This document shows, piece after piece, positions 24,960 through 37,638 of a stretch of 64,000 bases of DNA (positions are counted from its first letter, which is position 1; every line of letters begins with the position of its first letter). The notes under the pieces were generated by a model. That model was given only the letters and a program-made list of their open reading frames with translations, searched no databases and was not told the DNA's origin. The DNA is from Pseudocercospora fijiensis CIRAD86 (taxonomy: Eukaryota > Ascomycota > Dothideomycetes > Mycosphaerellales > Mycosphaerellaceae). Made by a program: the position numbers and the translations under genes. The stretch is from assembly GCF_000340215.1 (NCBI RefSeq), contig NW_006921533.1, positions 8,189,755 through 8,253,754 of the forward strand, given 5' to 3'.

Positions 24960-26010
24960 GAACAGTCCTCGTATAGAGGCCCTGTGCGCTAAATTTTCTT
25001 GTAATCGGTAAGTATCGTTGCTGTTTATTTCTTAGATCTTATAGAAGGTAAGAAATCTGAAATCTAAGAAAATCTAGCGCTAGCTCTCGAGAGTTTAGAC
25101 CTTGGTTATTCTCTTAGTATAGTCTATAATCAATCCGGGATTGCAATCTAGATTAGCTTAGCAATCTAATCTACTAGCTTATTCCTACTAACTACTAAGC
25201 AATCTAATTCTAATCTAATCCGGCCTCTTTCTAAAGCAATCTAATTTAATTTAGCCCTTTTTAAAGCAATCTAATTTAATCTAGCCTTATCTAGGGGCTA
25301 AAGGGCTAAATTAGGTAGGCTTAGCAATTTAATCTAATTTAATTTAGCTTATTCTTGCTAATTTAGCAATCTAATCTAATCTAATCTAGCCCCTATTAAA
25401 GCAATCTAATCTAGGGATCCTAGTAGCAACCTAATTTAATTTAGGGGGGTCTAGATATAGGCTCGATATAATAAAGTAGATATAGCCTAGGCTAGTAGGT
25501 TAGGTTACTAAGTATATATATTAAGGATAGCGGCGCTACGGGATGCTTTAATATTTAAAAAGATATAAGATTTAAGAACTTCGAGTAAATTTTTTTTATC
25601 TTTAAGTCTACTACTACGTTTTTTATAGTTCTACTACGCTAAAGGCTAAAGGGGTAGTAAGGAGAGGATCGAAGTATCTTAGTAATACGCTTTGCTAGGT
25701 TGTCGATAGAAGCAAGTACTATATAGAAGTAGGAAAGGATAATACTAGTAAGTCGAGGAGGAAGTATTAGATTTATATCCCGTCTAGCACTTGCGGGATT
25801 TTCTAGCTACTTGTAATCTTACGGAATAGTACTAAACTCTACTGTCTAGTACCTTTTACTCCAAATCGATGCGGAGCGGAGGGCTACTTAGGAAATCTAG
25901 GTCTAGACTCTAGAAGATACTTTAGTACCGCAATTATCTAGTTCTAGTTCGAATCCTGCCTGCCTTGTACTCACTCCGTTCTATTTGAATGAACTAGTTA
26001 TTGAGATACC
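24960..26010. mobile_element. RIP-altered AT-rich relic with CAATCTAAT-type repeats
   Basis: CpA and TpG drop sharply from about 24960 and recover near 25990. At 25100-25450 a degenerate unit containing GCAATCTAAT, TTAATTTAG and related words recurs at least eight times. An inverted repeat (GCGCTA, A or G, ATTTTCTT) lies at 24986-25000 and 25066-25080. No transposase or retrotransposon domain is readable. It is probably a fragment of a non-autonomous element or a short RIP-hit repeat. Confidence 0.5.
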
Positions 26011-26276
26011 TTAGTCGTAAGAAATCCTTGGAGTCGCTTATGTATGTAGCTCGAAAGATTCGCCGTGGCTTGAAAGGAGAGATGCGGAGAAGGCGGAGGG
26101 CAAGAGAGCTGAGCGGAAGGGTTTAGGTACTTACGTCTGAGTGAAAGAGCTATCAAAGTCTTTCGGGTCAGGATGCTCATGAAGTCCACCTTCTCCACCC
26201 ACATCTATACAATCACAATCAACCAGCCAACCGACAACGCCTCTATACCCATCCCTTCCCCTTCCTTCCACAATAC

Positions 26277-28775
26277 TCAAAACCACCTCCTCCCCACCAT
26301 CTTCCCCACCCTCCTCTCCCCCTCAAACTCCTCCCTAGGCCCCAACACCCCAAAAACCCCATTCCCCTCCCCAATGAAAAAATCCAAATCAAAAATCCCT
26401 CCGAAATCCCCCACACAAAAGCTCGCTCTGACATGCACCCCTCCCTCCCTCTTCTTCGCCTCCTCACTCAAAAAAGGTCCCAAGAATTGAGTGACTTTGG
26501 ATGCAAGGGCGTGAGGAGAGAATTTCGTGCGTAATTCTCGTTCCCAGTTGTTGGATTCATCATCGGTGATGCGGACGAGAGCGGTAGAAGAGGAAGAGCG
26601 GGAATCAGTCCAATATTCGATTATTTCCGCCGCGCGATCGGAAGCTTCGAAAGTGGTGACGAGCCAGAAAGATAAGATGAGAGATTGAAGGTTATGGAGA
26701 TGTTTCATGGAAGAAAAAAGAGGGGTTGTGATAGGGGTGGGGGAGAGGAGGATAGCGGAGCCTTTGTAGCCGCAGAATTTGAGTTCGCGGATTGTGGAGG
26801 CGTGGGAAGAGGTGAGGGTGTGGAGCATGGGGGGTGTGTTTGTCCAGCCGTATTGTGGGGAAAAGGGGGAGGGAGGGGTGGAAGGGGGTTGGGAGGCGAG
26901 GGTGTAGATGGTGGATTTGTCTTCGCCTTCGAGGTCCATGCGTTCGTTTTCGTCGATGAGGTCGCGGACGTCTTCGCCGTCTTGGCCCCAGGTGTTGCCG
27001 AGAGGGCTTGAGATGCCAATCATGACGATTTTTTGCAGAGGAGAGGCGTGCAAGGCGCGGACGATCTCTCTGCGTTCGTCGCGTGGCATGCCGCCTTCGA
27101 TTTTGATGCTTTGGACTTTTTGCATCCTGGCTGCGAAGCTGGTGATGAAGTGTCTCCGCCGACTTCTGGCTCCGTAGTCGTGGCATTCGTCTTCTTCCGT
27201 CGCTGGCTCACCGTAGTTCCTGAACATCGTGTCGACTCGTAGATCTAGCAGCGTTCTACCCAGATTCTCAATCACTGCATCGACACGCTCGGAGATATCG
27301 GCAGAAACGCCACGAGGTGAGAAGAAGTGATCCATTGGCCAAGCCAAGCACTGAAGATTTGGGTGAGCTTCCATAAACGCCAGTCCAGCAAGATCGAGTG
27401 CCACGATCCCGTTGTGGGGTGGTAGCGTCTCGGGGGTGATTCCTGGTATCTTTGCGTGATCCAGGAGGTAGAGACCAGGTGGCAGCATATTGTCTGGGGT
27501 GACGCAGTTCCTGAACTGAAATGCGCGCAAGTGCGGAAATCGGCACTTGAAGAGATCCAAGTAGAAGGAGCACCAATTTGCAAAGCCCTTCGAGTCCTGC
27601 GGTTGAGGAGTGTTGAGAACCCAATCCAGATTCAACGAGGTTAAAGTAGCGCTCGCATTATGAAGCATGGCGGTCGCCACTTGCGCAGAAGAGACCCTTT
27701 CTCGCTGCATTTTTGATAAAGCCGGGCTGTATGGCCGGAGCGAGCTATCGGGGTCAAGCAAGTTGCCACGATACGCCATCTCAGCTCGAGCAGCCCTTGA
27801 GAGTTTGGCGCGTGCAAGGTGCGGAGGTAGATCAGTGAGGTTTTCCAGAGCCTCGAAGATGCGCTCATCAAAGTCGTGCGATGCTTCGAAGAGCTCTTCA
27901 AGCGGATGTCGATCGAGCGGCGAGCTGACCCAACCTGGATCTCGACCACTCCGAGCCAACTCTTCCCTCCTCTTCTGCGCCTCCAACCACATCGAGTAGT
28001 TCTCGCCCGCCTGTGCTTCCACAAGTACAGAATTGCAAGTCGTCCGATAGTGCCCGCCAAGCCCATCCTGAAGCTCATGATACACCCCTCCTCTGGAATA
28101 CACAAATTGATCCCCAGTAATCGTCGCATTGACATGCGTAGTCCCAGGCCTAAGCGGTAACCGTCGAAACCTCAAACTCTCCAACCCCTCAAACCTCAAC
28201 CTCTCAGCCAAACCATACCGATCCGCCTCCATAAACTCCACCAACCCCGTCCCCACCCTACAATTCTCAACCCACAACTTCCTCACAGCCACACAATCCC
28301 TCCTCTCCACATCAAAAAACCCCCTCAAAATCCCATCCACAATCCAAGGATGTCCCAAAACAATCCTGACAGTACTCACATTCCTCATCTCCCTGACCGC
28401 CATCTTCACCAACTCCACCGTCCTCCAATCACTCGACAACGTCTGCGAACAAAACGGCAGGTGCGGCAACTCATTGAAAATCCCGGGCGGACTCAAATGG
28501 CAATGATACGTGAGCGTGTGCACTTCCCGGGCGATCCAAGGCTTTTGGATCAAAATGAGCAGTTTTTTCAGCATGGGTGTGTCGTCGTGTTCGTCTGTGG
28601 CATCGAGGTCGGGATGGTAAGTGCGACAATCCGTCAACTCTAGGTCGCGCCAGATCAGAGGGGTGGCGAGTTTGTAGTACCATTTCGATGTGAGGTTGAG
28701 GGCACAGAGGTCTGGGCGGGAGAGGCGGGAGAGAATTTCTTGGATGAGCTCTTCGGGGAGGTCGTGGAGGTTCAT
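26277..28775 (-). CDS. F-box domain protein
   Basis: A single exon of 832 codons on the minus strand. Residues 3-45 (LHDLPEELIQEILSRL, then DLCALNLTSKWYYKLATPLIW) are a clear F-box, the motif that binds Skp1 in SCF ubiquitin ligases. The rest has no repeat unit I can name with certainty. Leucine-rich segments around residues 160-210, 380-470 and 680-720 suggest an LRR-like solenoid for binding targets, as in many fungal F-box proteins. The C-terminal 40 residues are Gly/Phe-rich. The gene ends about 270 bases from the RIP-altered patch, and its own sequence is not RIP-altered. The substrate is unknown. Confidence 0.9.
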   Translation of the reverse strand: MNLHDLPEELIQEILSRLSRPDLCALNLTSKWYYKLATPLIWRDLELTDCRTYHPDLDATDEHDDTPMLKKLLILIQKPWIAREVHTLTYHCHLSPPGIFNELPHLPFCSQTLSSDWRTVELVKMAVREMRNVSTVRIVLGHPWIVDGILRGFFDVERRDCVAVRKLWVENCRVGTGLVEFMEADRYGLAERLRFEGLESLRFRRLPLRPGTTHVNATITGDQFVYSRGGVYHELQDGLGGHYRTTCNSVLVEAQAGENYSMWLEAQKRREELARSGRDPGWVSSPLDRHPLEELFEASHDFDERIFEALENLTDLPPHLARAKLSRAARAEMAYRGNLLDPDSSLRPYSPALSKMQRERVSSAQVATAMLHNASATLTSLNLDWVLNTPQPQDSKGFANWCSFYLDLFKCRFPHLRAFQFRNCVTPDNMLPPGLYLLDHAKIPGITPETLPPHNGIVALDLAGLAFMEAHPNLQCLAWPMDHFFSPRGVSADISERVDAVIENLGRTLLDLRVDTMFRNYGEPATEEDECHDYGARSRRRHFITSFAARMQKVQSIKIEGGMPRDERREIVRALHASPLQKIVMIGISSPLGNTWGQDGEDVRDLIDENERMDLEGEDKSTIYTLASQPPSTPPSPFSPQYGWTNTPPMLHTLTSSHASTIRELKFCGYKGSAILLSPTPITTPLFSSMKHLHNLQSLILSFWLVTTFEASDRAAEIIEYWTDSRSSSSTALVRITDDESNNWERELRTKFSPHALASKVTQFLGPFLSEEAKKREGGVHVRASFCVGDFGGIFDLDFFIGEGNGVFGVLGPREEFEGERRVGKMVGRRWF

Positions 28776-29488
28776 GGTGGGCGCATTCTAAACTGTTTCT
28801 TTCTGTGCCGATTCAAGATTTCATGTGATCAATCTTCGAAGGTTGTGTTGGGGTGTTTGAGAACATGCCAAGAAGGGAGGCTGCGGATGCGATCGGTCCG
28901 GCCACACGTCATGCCGAAGCCGAAGACAACGACATGGCAACTGCAAACAATCACAATGCTGACCTAAGCAACACCGAAACATGCCAGCACCGTAAAGAAC
29001 AGCAAAACGACACTCCCTCAACACAAAATCTCACTTTGAACATATGCGCAAACACAGAAGTTGTCATAACAATGGCAAAAGGAACGGGGTATATATATCA
29101 GGTATATCTCTGCACAAGTCGCAGCAGAGCATGCCGACCCAATTCTCTTCCTTCAATTCTTATCATAAACTCCCCCCAAAAAACAGCCGCCCACCCATCC
29201 ACTCAGCGACAGGAAGAATAAAAAAAGTGATGTGAACAGACAGACATTAAGTCGAGCTGCGCCGCCTCCATAAAAAGAACTCCTCTTCCTCCACGGGTGC
29301 AAAAAAGATAACGTGCGCCGATATCCTATTCCCGATCCCATGGCCATACGTACGTACTGTGTTCCTCCAACCAGCGAGGGAAGTGTCTTTTGAATTCTTG
29401 ATCCATCTTGAGCATCCATCATGCAAACATTGACTTTCTTTGCAAGTAACACTTACAACAAAACCGACTTTCTCATAGCAAGGTTATT
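28776..29488. other. Intergenic between F-box and kelch genes
   Basis: This holds the F-box promoter (minus strand) and the 3' flank of the kelch gene. Short frames here have no recognisable domain. Nothing repetitive was noted. Confidence 0.5.
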
Positions 29489-32400
29489 TTACAGCAAACC
29501 TCCTCCCACACGAACCGCCGGGTGTGTTGCTGAAGCGGGATTCAATGCGGTAGGGGTGGATTGTTGATCTCGGTCATGTCGTTTGGCACCATCGCTTGTG
29601 CCAGGTCGTGTATGATCATCATCGTCGTCTAACTCCAGGCCACGCCGCCAATCTGCTAATGTGCTTGAGCCAGGAGTGGTTGCGGAAGTTGGAGTACGCT
29701 CGTACTCAAAGCGATCGGAGAGACGATAATTTTTGTTCGTCGTTTCCCAATGCGTACGCAGCGCGTCCAATTCGCTGGCGAGGGAGTCCAGTGCTAGTGA
29801 ATTTCGTCCCGCTTCACCGCCAGACTCGGCCCCAGCAGAGTATGTACTGTCACCACTGTTAGACAAGTTTCGGGTGTGGGTCTTGGTGAGATGGTTTGAG
29901 CCACCAGTAGCATCGCTCGCTTCACTGATGCTGGGTGGCCGCTGATGGACACTGCCGTTCAGCGTTGGAATTTCTCCTGGATCGCGCATGCGAGATTGTC
30001 GTCGGTAGTTGTCAACGCTCGATTCCACCTGATCCAGCAACAATTGAACCTTGTTTTCTGCATCCTTGGCCCGTTCTTCAAGGAGTGCATTCTCCTTTTG
30101 TAGCCGCTCCATGTCGGATCTTGACGTTGCCACGGTCGTCTGCAAAGCAGCAAGATCGCTTTGCGCGGACGCATGCGAAGTCTTGGCTCGTGTGAGCTCA
30201 GTCTGCGTGCTCTGCAGCTGCTCTTGCATCTTGGCGATGCGGCCTTCCATTTCTTCGACAGTGCTCTGCAGGCTGGAGTGCTGCTTGGACATCTCTTGTA
30301 GCATTTTCTCCCTCTCTGCTTCGACATCGTCGGAGGAGTGATTGCTGGATGTGCTCTTGGTCGATTCAATATCGTCCTTTGCCTTGTCAAGCTTCTTCTT
30401 CAGGTCCCCGTTCTCGTTCTTAACGCGCTGCATCTCCTGTTTCATCTTAGAGAGCATCTTCTCAGTCCCACGCAAGTACTTGACTGCGGCTTGATGGTCA
30501 TTGTCCAGCGCTGCAAGTTTCTCCTCATACTCGCGCTTCATTTGTTCGCCTCGAACATTGATCTCTTCAAACTGTGCCTTCAGCTCCTCGTGGGCCTTGG
30601 AGTTTGCTTCGAGCTGCTGCTCCAGATCTCGGACGCGATGCAGGTCTGGTGTGCTGAAGCGTTGCATGCTTGGCGAATCCAGCGCGCGAGACCTGCGCTT
30701 CTCAGCTGGATTTATCCCACGTTCGTTCAAGATCTCCTTGAGCGATGCGTGCTGCACGGAAAGTGCGTTTGTCTCCAGCATGTGCCGTTCAAGTTTTTGT
30801 TCGAGCTCTGCCTTTTCAGCATTGAGGGCCTGGTTCTCCTTCATGGCGCCCTGCAACTGCTTCCGAATCGACAGGCCCTCGCGGCTGGCTTGCTCTTGAT
30901 ACGCCTCTAGCCCAGCAATGCGTTCTTCGGCACGTCGCAGCTTCTCGGCAGCAGAATCTGCGGCGGCTTGGTTCTGCCGGACCATGGCATTGGCGGCTTC
31001 GACTTGCTGCTGCAAAATCGCGACACGCTCATCGTGTGCCTCACCGTCACTACTGTCCCGCTGACTGATTTGGCCAAGGCCAGTGAGAACAGCTTCCCGA
31101 TGAGTCCTCGCTTCTGCTGCGTGCTTCTCGGCAAGTTCTTCGGCATCTCTAAGTCGTCGAGTTGCGCTGTCAAGGTCAGTGATGCGCTGCTCATGCTGTG
31201 TCTTGAGCTCGCGCAAGCTCCTTTCGAGCTGGTCGCGGTTGTTGCGTTCTTCCTCAAGCTTCCGCTCCAAAAGCTCAGCTTTGTCGCCCGAAGCAGTGAG
31301 AGCCTCTCGCAGACTGATCAGTGTAGTCGTGTGATCCTTGCCCTCCGCTGTCAATGCGTCGAGCTTCTTGCTGAGCTCTTCCTTGTCAACAGTGAGAATC
31401 TTATGCCGGGTCAAGATCTCGGCAAGGCTGGCGGCAGCTTCGCGGTGGGCCTTTTGTGCTTCATGCAGTTCCGAACGCAGACTTTCGATTTCCGAAGTGT
31501 GCTGTTGCCGGTATGTGTCCAACTCTGCAGCGCGCTTCTGCGCAGCCTCTGCCGTGTCCTCTGCGAGCTCGCGAGCCTTCTTTTCTGCTTCGATCTCTTG
31601 GATCAAAGAGTCCATTCGGCGGCTGAGCTCAGTTTGCGCCTCCAAGGATGATGCAAGCCGTCTACTGATATCGTTGCTGCGATCGAGTGTTTTCGGTTCA
31701 CCGTCTTGGCCGGCCAGCTTAGCTTTAGCGAAGACAGCTTCGTTGATCGCAACGTCTCGCTGCTTTTCAACCTCCGCAATACGCTCGGCAGCGTTTTTGC
31801 TCTGCTCTTCAATGGTCTCCTGCACCTTGGCAAGCTCTGATCGCATCCTCAACAAAGCTTCGATCAGTGGCTTGTCGTCATCTTTGAAGGCATCATTGAC
31901 ACGCTCATCAAATACCGGCGATTCTGTGACCCGGGATTGATATCCACATTTCTTGGCCAGGAGCAGCTCGGAGGCGTACCACGCGTTTTTCTGTCTTAGC
32001 AGCTCGATCTCTCGGGCAGTATCATCAATCTGCTGGTGGAAAGCCGGCGATGAGCCTATACCTGAATCCATGGGAAGTTCGCGTTCCTCTGATATCTGCC
32101 TGACCTTGGAGATCGGACCGCCATCCATGGAGGGTCTGGGTGTACCCTCAGACTTTGAGTGCTGCTGTCGGGAATCGTTCCGTGATTCGGTGCGCGATGC
32201 ATTCCTGCCTTGAATGTCAAAAGACGTTTGTTGTTGTTGCTGTTGTGAAGGTTGATAGGTCTCAGGCTTCACGCCTGAAGGCTGTGAATACTGATCTCCA
32301 TCTTCCTCAAAGCTTGGAGACATCGGCATCCCACGATCTCTCTGCACAGGTGAAGCTCGATGAGTCTCAGAGGTCATGACATTTTCCATCCCCTGCGGTC

Positions 32401-34271
32401 GCTCATTCTCGTTGGACGGGCTGAAGGCACGATCTGGCGTCCTCGAAGGTTGCCTGGCAACCGGTTGTGGTCCTGGTTGTCGTTGCGCAGGAGCTTGTGG
32501 AGGCGGGCCTACAGGTGCGGGTAATTGGCCTTGCGCGCGAGGAAGCCTTGATGCGCCGTCTGGTGAGCGTATGCGAGTGTTATCCCCATGCTCGCGGTCC
32601 ATGAGCTCTGCTCTAGGTGGTCCCCGTCCTCGTGAGCCGGCACGATCATTACTAGGGTGTCTAGCCTGCTGCACTCTCTCATTCGGAGGTGTTTGCGTAG
32701 AGTCTGGCGGGTATCGTATCTTGCTCGTATCCAAAAAGTAGGCCAGTCCGAGCTCGACAGGATCTCTGGGCGCGCTACTAGGCTCACCTGCAAGAACCAC
32801 AATCTGTTTTCCAACCGTGGTCATGCTGTGTCCAGATCTTGGGCTCGGGCTCGGGCCCATATTCTGGAAAGTGTACCATCTCCTTGAGCTTATTCGGAAT
32901 GCCGCCAAATCGCCAAGATCATTGCCCTCCTCATTACGACCTCCGAATATGTACATTACATCTCCCACCAATGCCGCCGCATGTCCCTCCCGAGGCGACG
33001 GAATGTATCCTATGCAGTCCAACTGCACCCAAGAGTTCGATGCGGGCGAGTATGACCATACATCGTTGTACCAGTGAATGCCATCAGTACCGCCAAAGAG
33101 ATATAGTCGATCTTGCCATGTAATAATGGTGTGATTCGTTCGAGCGGGTGGTATCTGGCCATGAGGAGGACCGCCGTCTATCGTGTTCTGAATAAGGATT
33201 TCCCATCTGTTGGTGGCTTGCTGTAGGGCATTGAGATCGAAGGCGACCAAGTCATTAAAAAAGTATCCTTCGACTTGACCACCAAAGATGTAAATTTTGC
33301 TGCCCAGGATGTTCAAAGTGTGGCCATAACGACCTGGCGGTCTCGGTCCCGCAGGCAAGGCTCTCGACCACTGCTTGGTGGCTGCACACGATCAGACACA
33401 TGATGGCGAAGAACTCATCAGATGGGAGGGTGAACTTACAGGTGTTAAGCAGGTAGAGGGTGTCGTCCAGCATATCGCCCTCGTCCATTTTCGTGTCACC
33501 ACCAAAAACGATAAAGGCATTGCCAACGAGCAAGCTGGCGTGGCCTACTCTTGGGCCTGGGCCTTCACTAGTGGTGGCTACTGGGAAGCAAGTCATGCTG
33601 CCTGTTGCTTGAGGGCCGGCTTCCACCATCCACAGATCGCCCTTCACGGTGCTTCCATTGATGAGACCACCCATCAAATATATCGAACCGTCCTTACTGG
33701 CACTGGCATTGACTGCAGCGCCGTATCGAGGGAAGGGATTCGAATGTGTGACTGTGAAGTTCAGCCTTCGCTGTGACCATGGGTATGGGGATGCAGGCTG
33801 ATCCTGCGAAGGCCGCTGGCCCATTGGGAATCTCTGTTGCTGTCAAATGGTCAGTATGGCGAGCGCGACCATGTCTCTCGATTTCCATGTGCGACATACT
33901 GCATCTCGACTCGAGTCTCTTGCCTCGCGCAATGATTTCTGCTCTGGGCTCATGCTTAGCGGTGCAGCAGGTCTCGCGCCTTCCTCCTTGGTGGTCATGA
34001 CCCGCTCATCCGGCGGCGGTCGGGATTGAAAAGACGGCTTCTCTGATAGCGAGCTCAAGGTCCCATTGACACTACCAGTGTGCGCGGGTGGCGGTGTCGG
34101 TGTCGGCGAGGCCGGCTTCGCGCCATTGGGCAGGCCATTCAATGTTGGTATAGCGCTTTGCGGGCCATCTCGCGAGAGGGTATCCCTCGTAGCGTGTAAG
34201 GATGGCGCATTTGGATTGGCAGGTCGCGGTTCGGGTGCGCCCTTCTTGGACGACTTGAATAGGAATGACAT
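29489..34271 (-). CDS. tea1: Tea1/KelA-type kelch-repeat cell polarity protein
   Basis: Three minus-strand exons (34271-33900, 33839-33440, 33381-29489) give 1554 residues. The introns have donors GTATGT and GTAAGT, with branch CTGAC in the first. The N-terminus MSFLFKSSKKG is typical, so this ATG is preferred over one 87 bases upstream. Kelch repeats run from about residue 138 to 490 (GRYGHTLNILGSKIYIFGG, LYLFGGTDG, MYIFGGRNEEG). A disordered Pro/Gln-rich linker with a short poly-Q follows (about 500-700). A long coiled coil covers about 710-1400. In yeast and Aspergillus such proteins ride microtubule plus ends to the growing tip and mark the site of polarised growth, acting with Tea4/formin. 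Length and domain order agree with KelA/Tea1. Confidence 0.93.
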
Positions 34272-36683
34272 GCTTCGTGCGTCGGCGTGGGTGTCGGCGT
34301 CGGCGGCGGCGGCGGCGTGATGGCGATGGGTCGTGTAGGTGTATTTGCGCGATGCCAACGATTACAATTACTCGAGCGGCATGCAGGCTCCAGACGGCGC
34401 CGCCGCAGCAATGTCCAGTGTGCAGCAGGTCAGGGCGGCGGATGCGAGCTTGCGCGGTGTCCCCGTACCCTCATCCGCGTGCAATGGCGACGGGGCGGAC
34501 GGCAGGATGGGTGGGCGAGGTGCGCGCGCGGCGCAGTGGTCGGCGGAGGGTGGTTGACGTTGTCGTGGGCTGGGCTGGGCTGGGAGGTTGGAATGCTGCT
34601 CTCCCTGAAGCGTGGAGCGTGGAGCGTGAAGCGTAAAGCGTAAAGCGCAAAGCGTATGAGATTGGCCGCTCCAGCACGTTTCCTGCCTGGGCCTGGCACT
34701 GAGACTACCGTGCTCCACCAGCACGAACAGTCACACGCAGTTAGTTGTACAACGCGCAGTGTGATGCCAGCGCTGTCCCACGTCTCTGTTGGTGATGATG
34801 ATCGCTGTGCAACAAAATTCTGAAGATTCTAGGGGATTAACAGGATACGCCGATACGGATAGTGCAAATGGGGCCCATGCTTCCCGGCACAGAAAAGGCT
34901 ATATCAAGCCTAATGCGATCGACGTTTGCGCTATCGATCCTGATTGCAAGCCTGAGGCCTCCATACTGCTGCCGTGCGATGATTTTCCTGGTAGACAGAT
35001 GCATACTACAACGCTGCCGACCCCATCCAGCGTTTGTCGACGTTTCCTTTCCCAGACCCGAAGACCTGGTGCCACTTCTGTTCGAAATGAGCGTGCGGGT
35101 TCACGATGTCGGCTGAGGCCCGGCCGACCATAGCGGCGGTTTCAGGTGTGCAGTCGTTCAGCCTTCAGGGGCCTGCTGTCGATCTGCCCTTCCAAAAGTA
35201 CACAAGCGCCGTGGACGTGGACGTCTTTTCCCACCTGCATCTTCCACCATCATCAATGCCTCGCTTGACACGCTCAAAGTCAGCGGCACGCGACCTACGA
35301 GGGCAGGCAAGGCAGTGTTTGCAACCACACGTGTTTGGCTCGTTCTGTATGATGCCGTGTGCGGCGCGGGGCCTTGACGCAGGACTTGAAGTCAAACGTG
35401 CTTCCTTGCCCTTGCAGCGAGCTCTTCGACACCACGACACCTCTTTGCAGCCTGAGATCTGCACAAGGGACGACCACATACGTATCTTGTTGTGCTCCTG
35501 GACAATCCTCAGCCCTCCGAAACTTCATCTCCACAGCGAGCCTCTTTTGCCTTTCCTTGGCCGTGGAGCTGGGACGGCAGAAAAGCGACTCGGCAGTGAG
35601 AACCTAGAAGCAGGGGGCAGCGCCTGTTCTGTCTGCCACTGAATTGAAAAGACGTCTTCTTCGTCTTGGAAGCAGCATCACCGATCTCCAAGAGCATGTT
35701 ATTATTATTGCCAATGACCATAGCTGGCACAAGCAAGAACACAGTGTTGTCGCTTATAGAAGCCTGGTAGATAAAACCGTTCTCCGATCGAGGACCAGAA
35801 TTTCAGACAAACATCCAGGATATGCCAGCCATCAAACACCCTTCCTTCTGCTTCTCCATCGGGCAACTGCCCTGATGCTTGTTCGTGGTCGAACTCATCA
35901 GAACAAAAACTTACCACTCCACTCCTCCTGCGGACCTGCACTGAAGACATGAATTATTCTCCAGGCCACCGGTTCTTGCTTATTAATATTACACCGTCAC
36001 ACACGCACCATCAGGCTGGCAGATGGCACGCGCTCAGACGCGACGCCGGCCAGCCAAGCTTTTCAACCTCCGCACGACCACATGATGAATCGCTCTTGCC
36101 TTGCCTCTACGGAGACATGAACACACGCTGAAGCTTGTTAGGGGCCGCGCTTGCTTTGGACTTCTGATCGTGACCATATACCGCTACGCCCCTCTGCAAG
36201 AGTCCAACAAGACGCGCTATTCATTGTCGGAAGACACAAAGTCCTAGCTCTGGACTCATCGATCTTCAGCCTTCCGAATATAATACGTGAGAGCATGCGG
36301 GATTCACGTTCCCTGTACATCTGAGTATTTAACACCGCAATCCCACAGCTAGACACCAATGCACACACTCTCCATGCAGCAAGCATTGAAAGCGGCACGG
36401 CACAATCGCAGCACACCATCTCAGCCGACTGCCGAAAGCACCTCAGCGCGCCTGTGACCTGCTGCATAAGCCACAGATTGTTGGTACATCCTATACTACA
36501 ACCCCAGATGTGAGCATCCGCTAGTCTACCGCTAGAAATCTCCAATGACCGGTACATAGGTAAACCTTCTGGCACTCCATCATTCTACAACCGGGTATGG
36601 GGACACACTCAGGCTGTCACACTCAGTATGCACTCCCTGTCGCTGTCCATGCAGTCGGGCAGGAGGTCGGGAGGCTTGGCAGA

Positions 36684-36736
36684 CAGCTACAACTACAGCT
36701 ACAGCTAAAGCTACAGCTACAGCTACAGCTACAGCT
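36684..36736 (+). repeat. CAGCTA microsatellite
   Basis: Imperfect hexamer repeat of CAGCTA, about nine units, with two variant units (CAACTA and TAAAGC-type). Confidence 0.85.
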
Positions 36737-37418
36737 CTCCACCTGAGAAGCGGGACTTGGGGAAGAACAGAGCTCGAATTCTCCACCCATGTTGCAATGC
36801 TCACAGGTGCGAATGACGAAAATCTTGCCTGGTAGAGTGGACCACACGACACGATACAAGCGGCTTGAGCATCTCGCCCTTCCCCACTGATATATCGACA
36901 TTGCCCGTCAACGCAAGACGGACCACGTTGCTCGGCACAACCCGACACACTCCATTGTGAGCAGCACGAATGATCTGGAGTGGCGTGACCTCTCAGCACG
37001 TCTTCGGCCAAGGAGCACCTTGCCAGTCGAGTGCAGAAGTCTCTTGATACGTCACTGATGAATCTGACGTGTGTTCATCTTCTTGGCAAAACTACTTGCA
37101 TTCGGTGCACGGTACTTCCGCGTCCGAAGAATGAGCACGAGGGCAATAAGTTGCATTGCTGATTTCGTCGGGTGATGTAGGCCGCAACATTACTTCCAGT
37201 GTCAAGGATGTTGACAAGGCAGCTTTCGGCGTCTGCGTGCTGAGGGATGACGGTCTCTCTATATCTCTCGTTCCCCACACATGAACTCATATTTTGTCGA
37301 GGCACAGCAACGGTCGGAGCCAGGACATGGACATGCCTTCGGTCTTATTGCTTCCGCAATTGAGAGCAAAAGAATATCTCAACACCTCGGTAAAGAAGAT
37401 GCGACATTCCTGAGTGAG

Positions 37419-37638
37419 CGCAGAACTTGCCCCAATCCGGCGTCTGCGGGAATCCTTGTACAGCCGGCGAAAGAGGAGGCTGTGTGCAGAGTCACATCAC
37501 ACTACTACTGTGATGATAGCGGCTTCCATGCTTGCTGGTTCGTTGTCGTCCGCAGAACTTGCCCCAATCCGGCGTCTGCGGGAATCCTTGTACAGTCGGC
37601 GAAAGAGGAGGCTGTGTGCAGAGTCACATCACACTACT
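37419..37638 (+). repeat. 132-bp tandem duplication (one full, one partial copy)
   Basis: The 88 bases at 37419-37506 recur at 37551-37638 with a single C/T difference, beginning CGCAGAACTTGCCCCAATCC. The offset is exactly 132. The near-identity points to a recent local duplication. 132 is a multiple of three, but I see no supported gene across it. Confidence 0.9.

Noticed and set aside
26685..27186. Plus- and minus-strand alternative frames inside the F-box gene
   Set aside because: Gly/Val-rich and Pro/Arg-rich products are shadows of the 832-codon F-box frame.
30338..31940. Plus-strand frames of 190-227 codons opposite the kelch gene
   Set aside because: They mirror the coiled-coil coding region (Leu/Cys/Ser-rich antisense) and have no independent support.
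34272..34358. Earlier start codon for the kelch gene
   Set aside because: It adds a His/Ala/Asp repeat leader, whereas MSFLFKSSKKG is the typical N-terminus of KelA/Tea1-type proteins.
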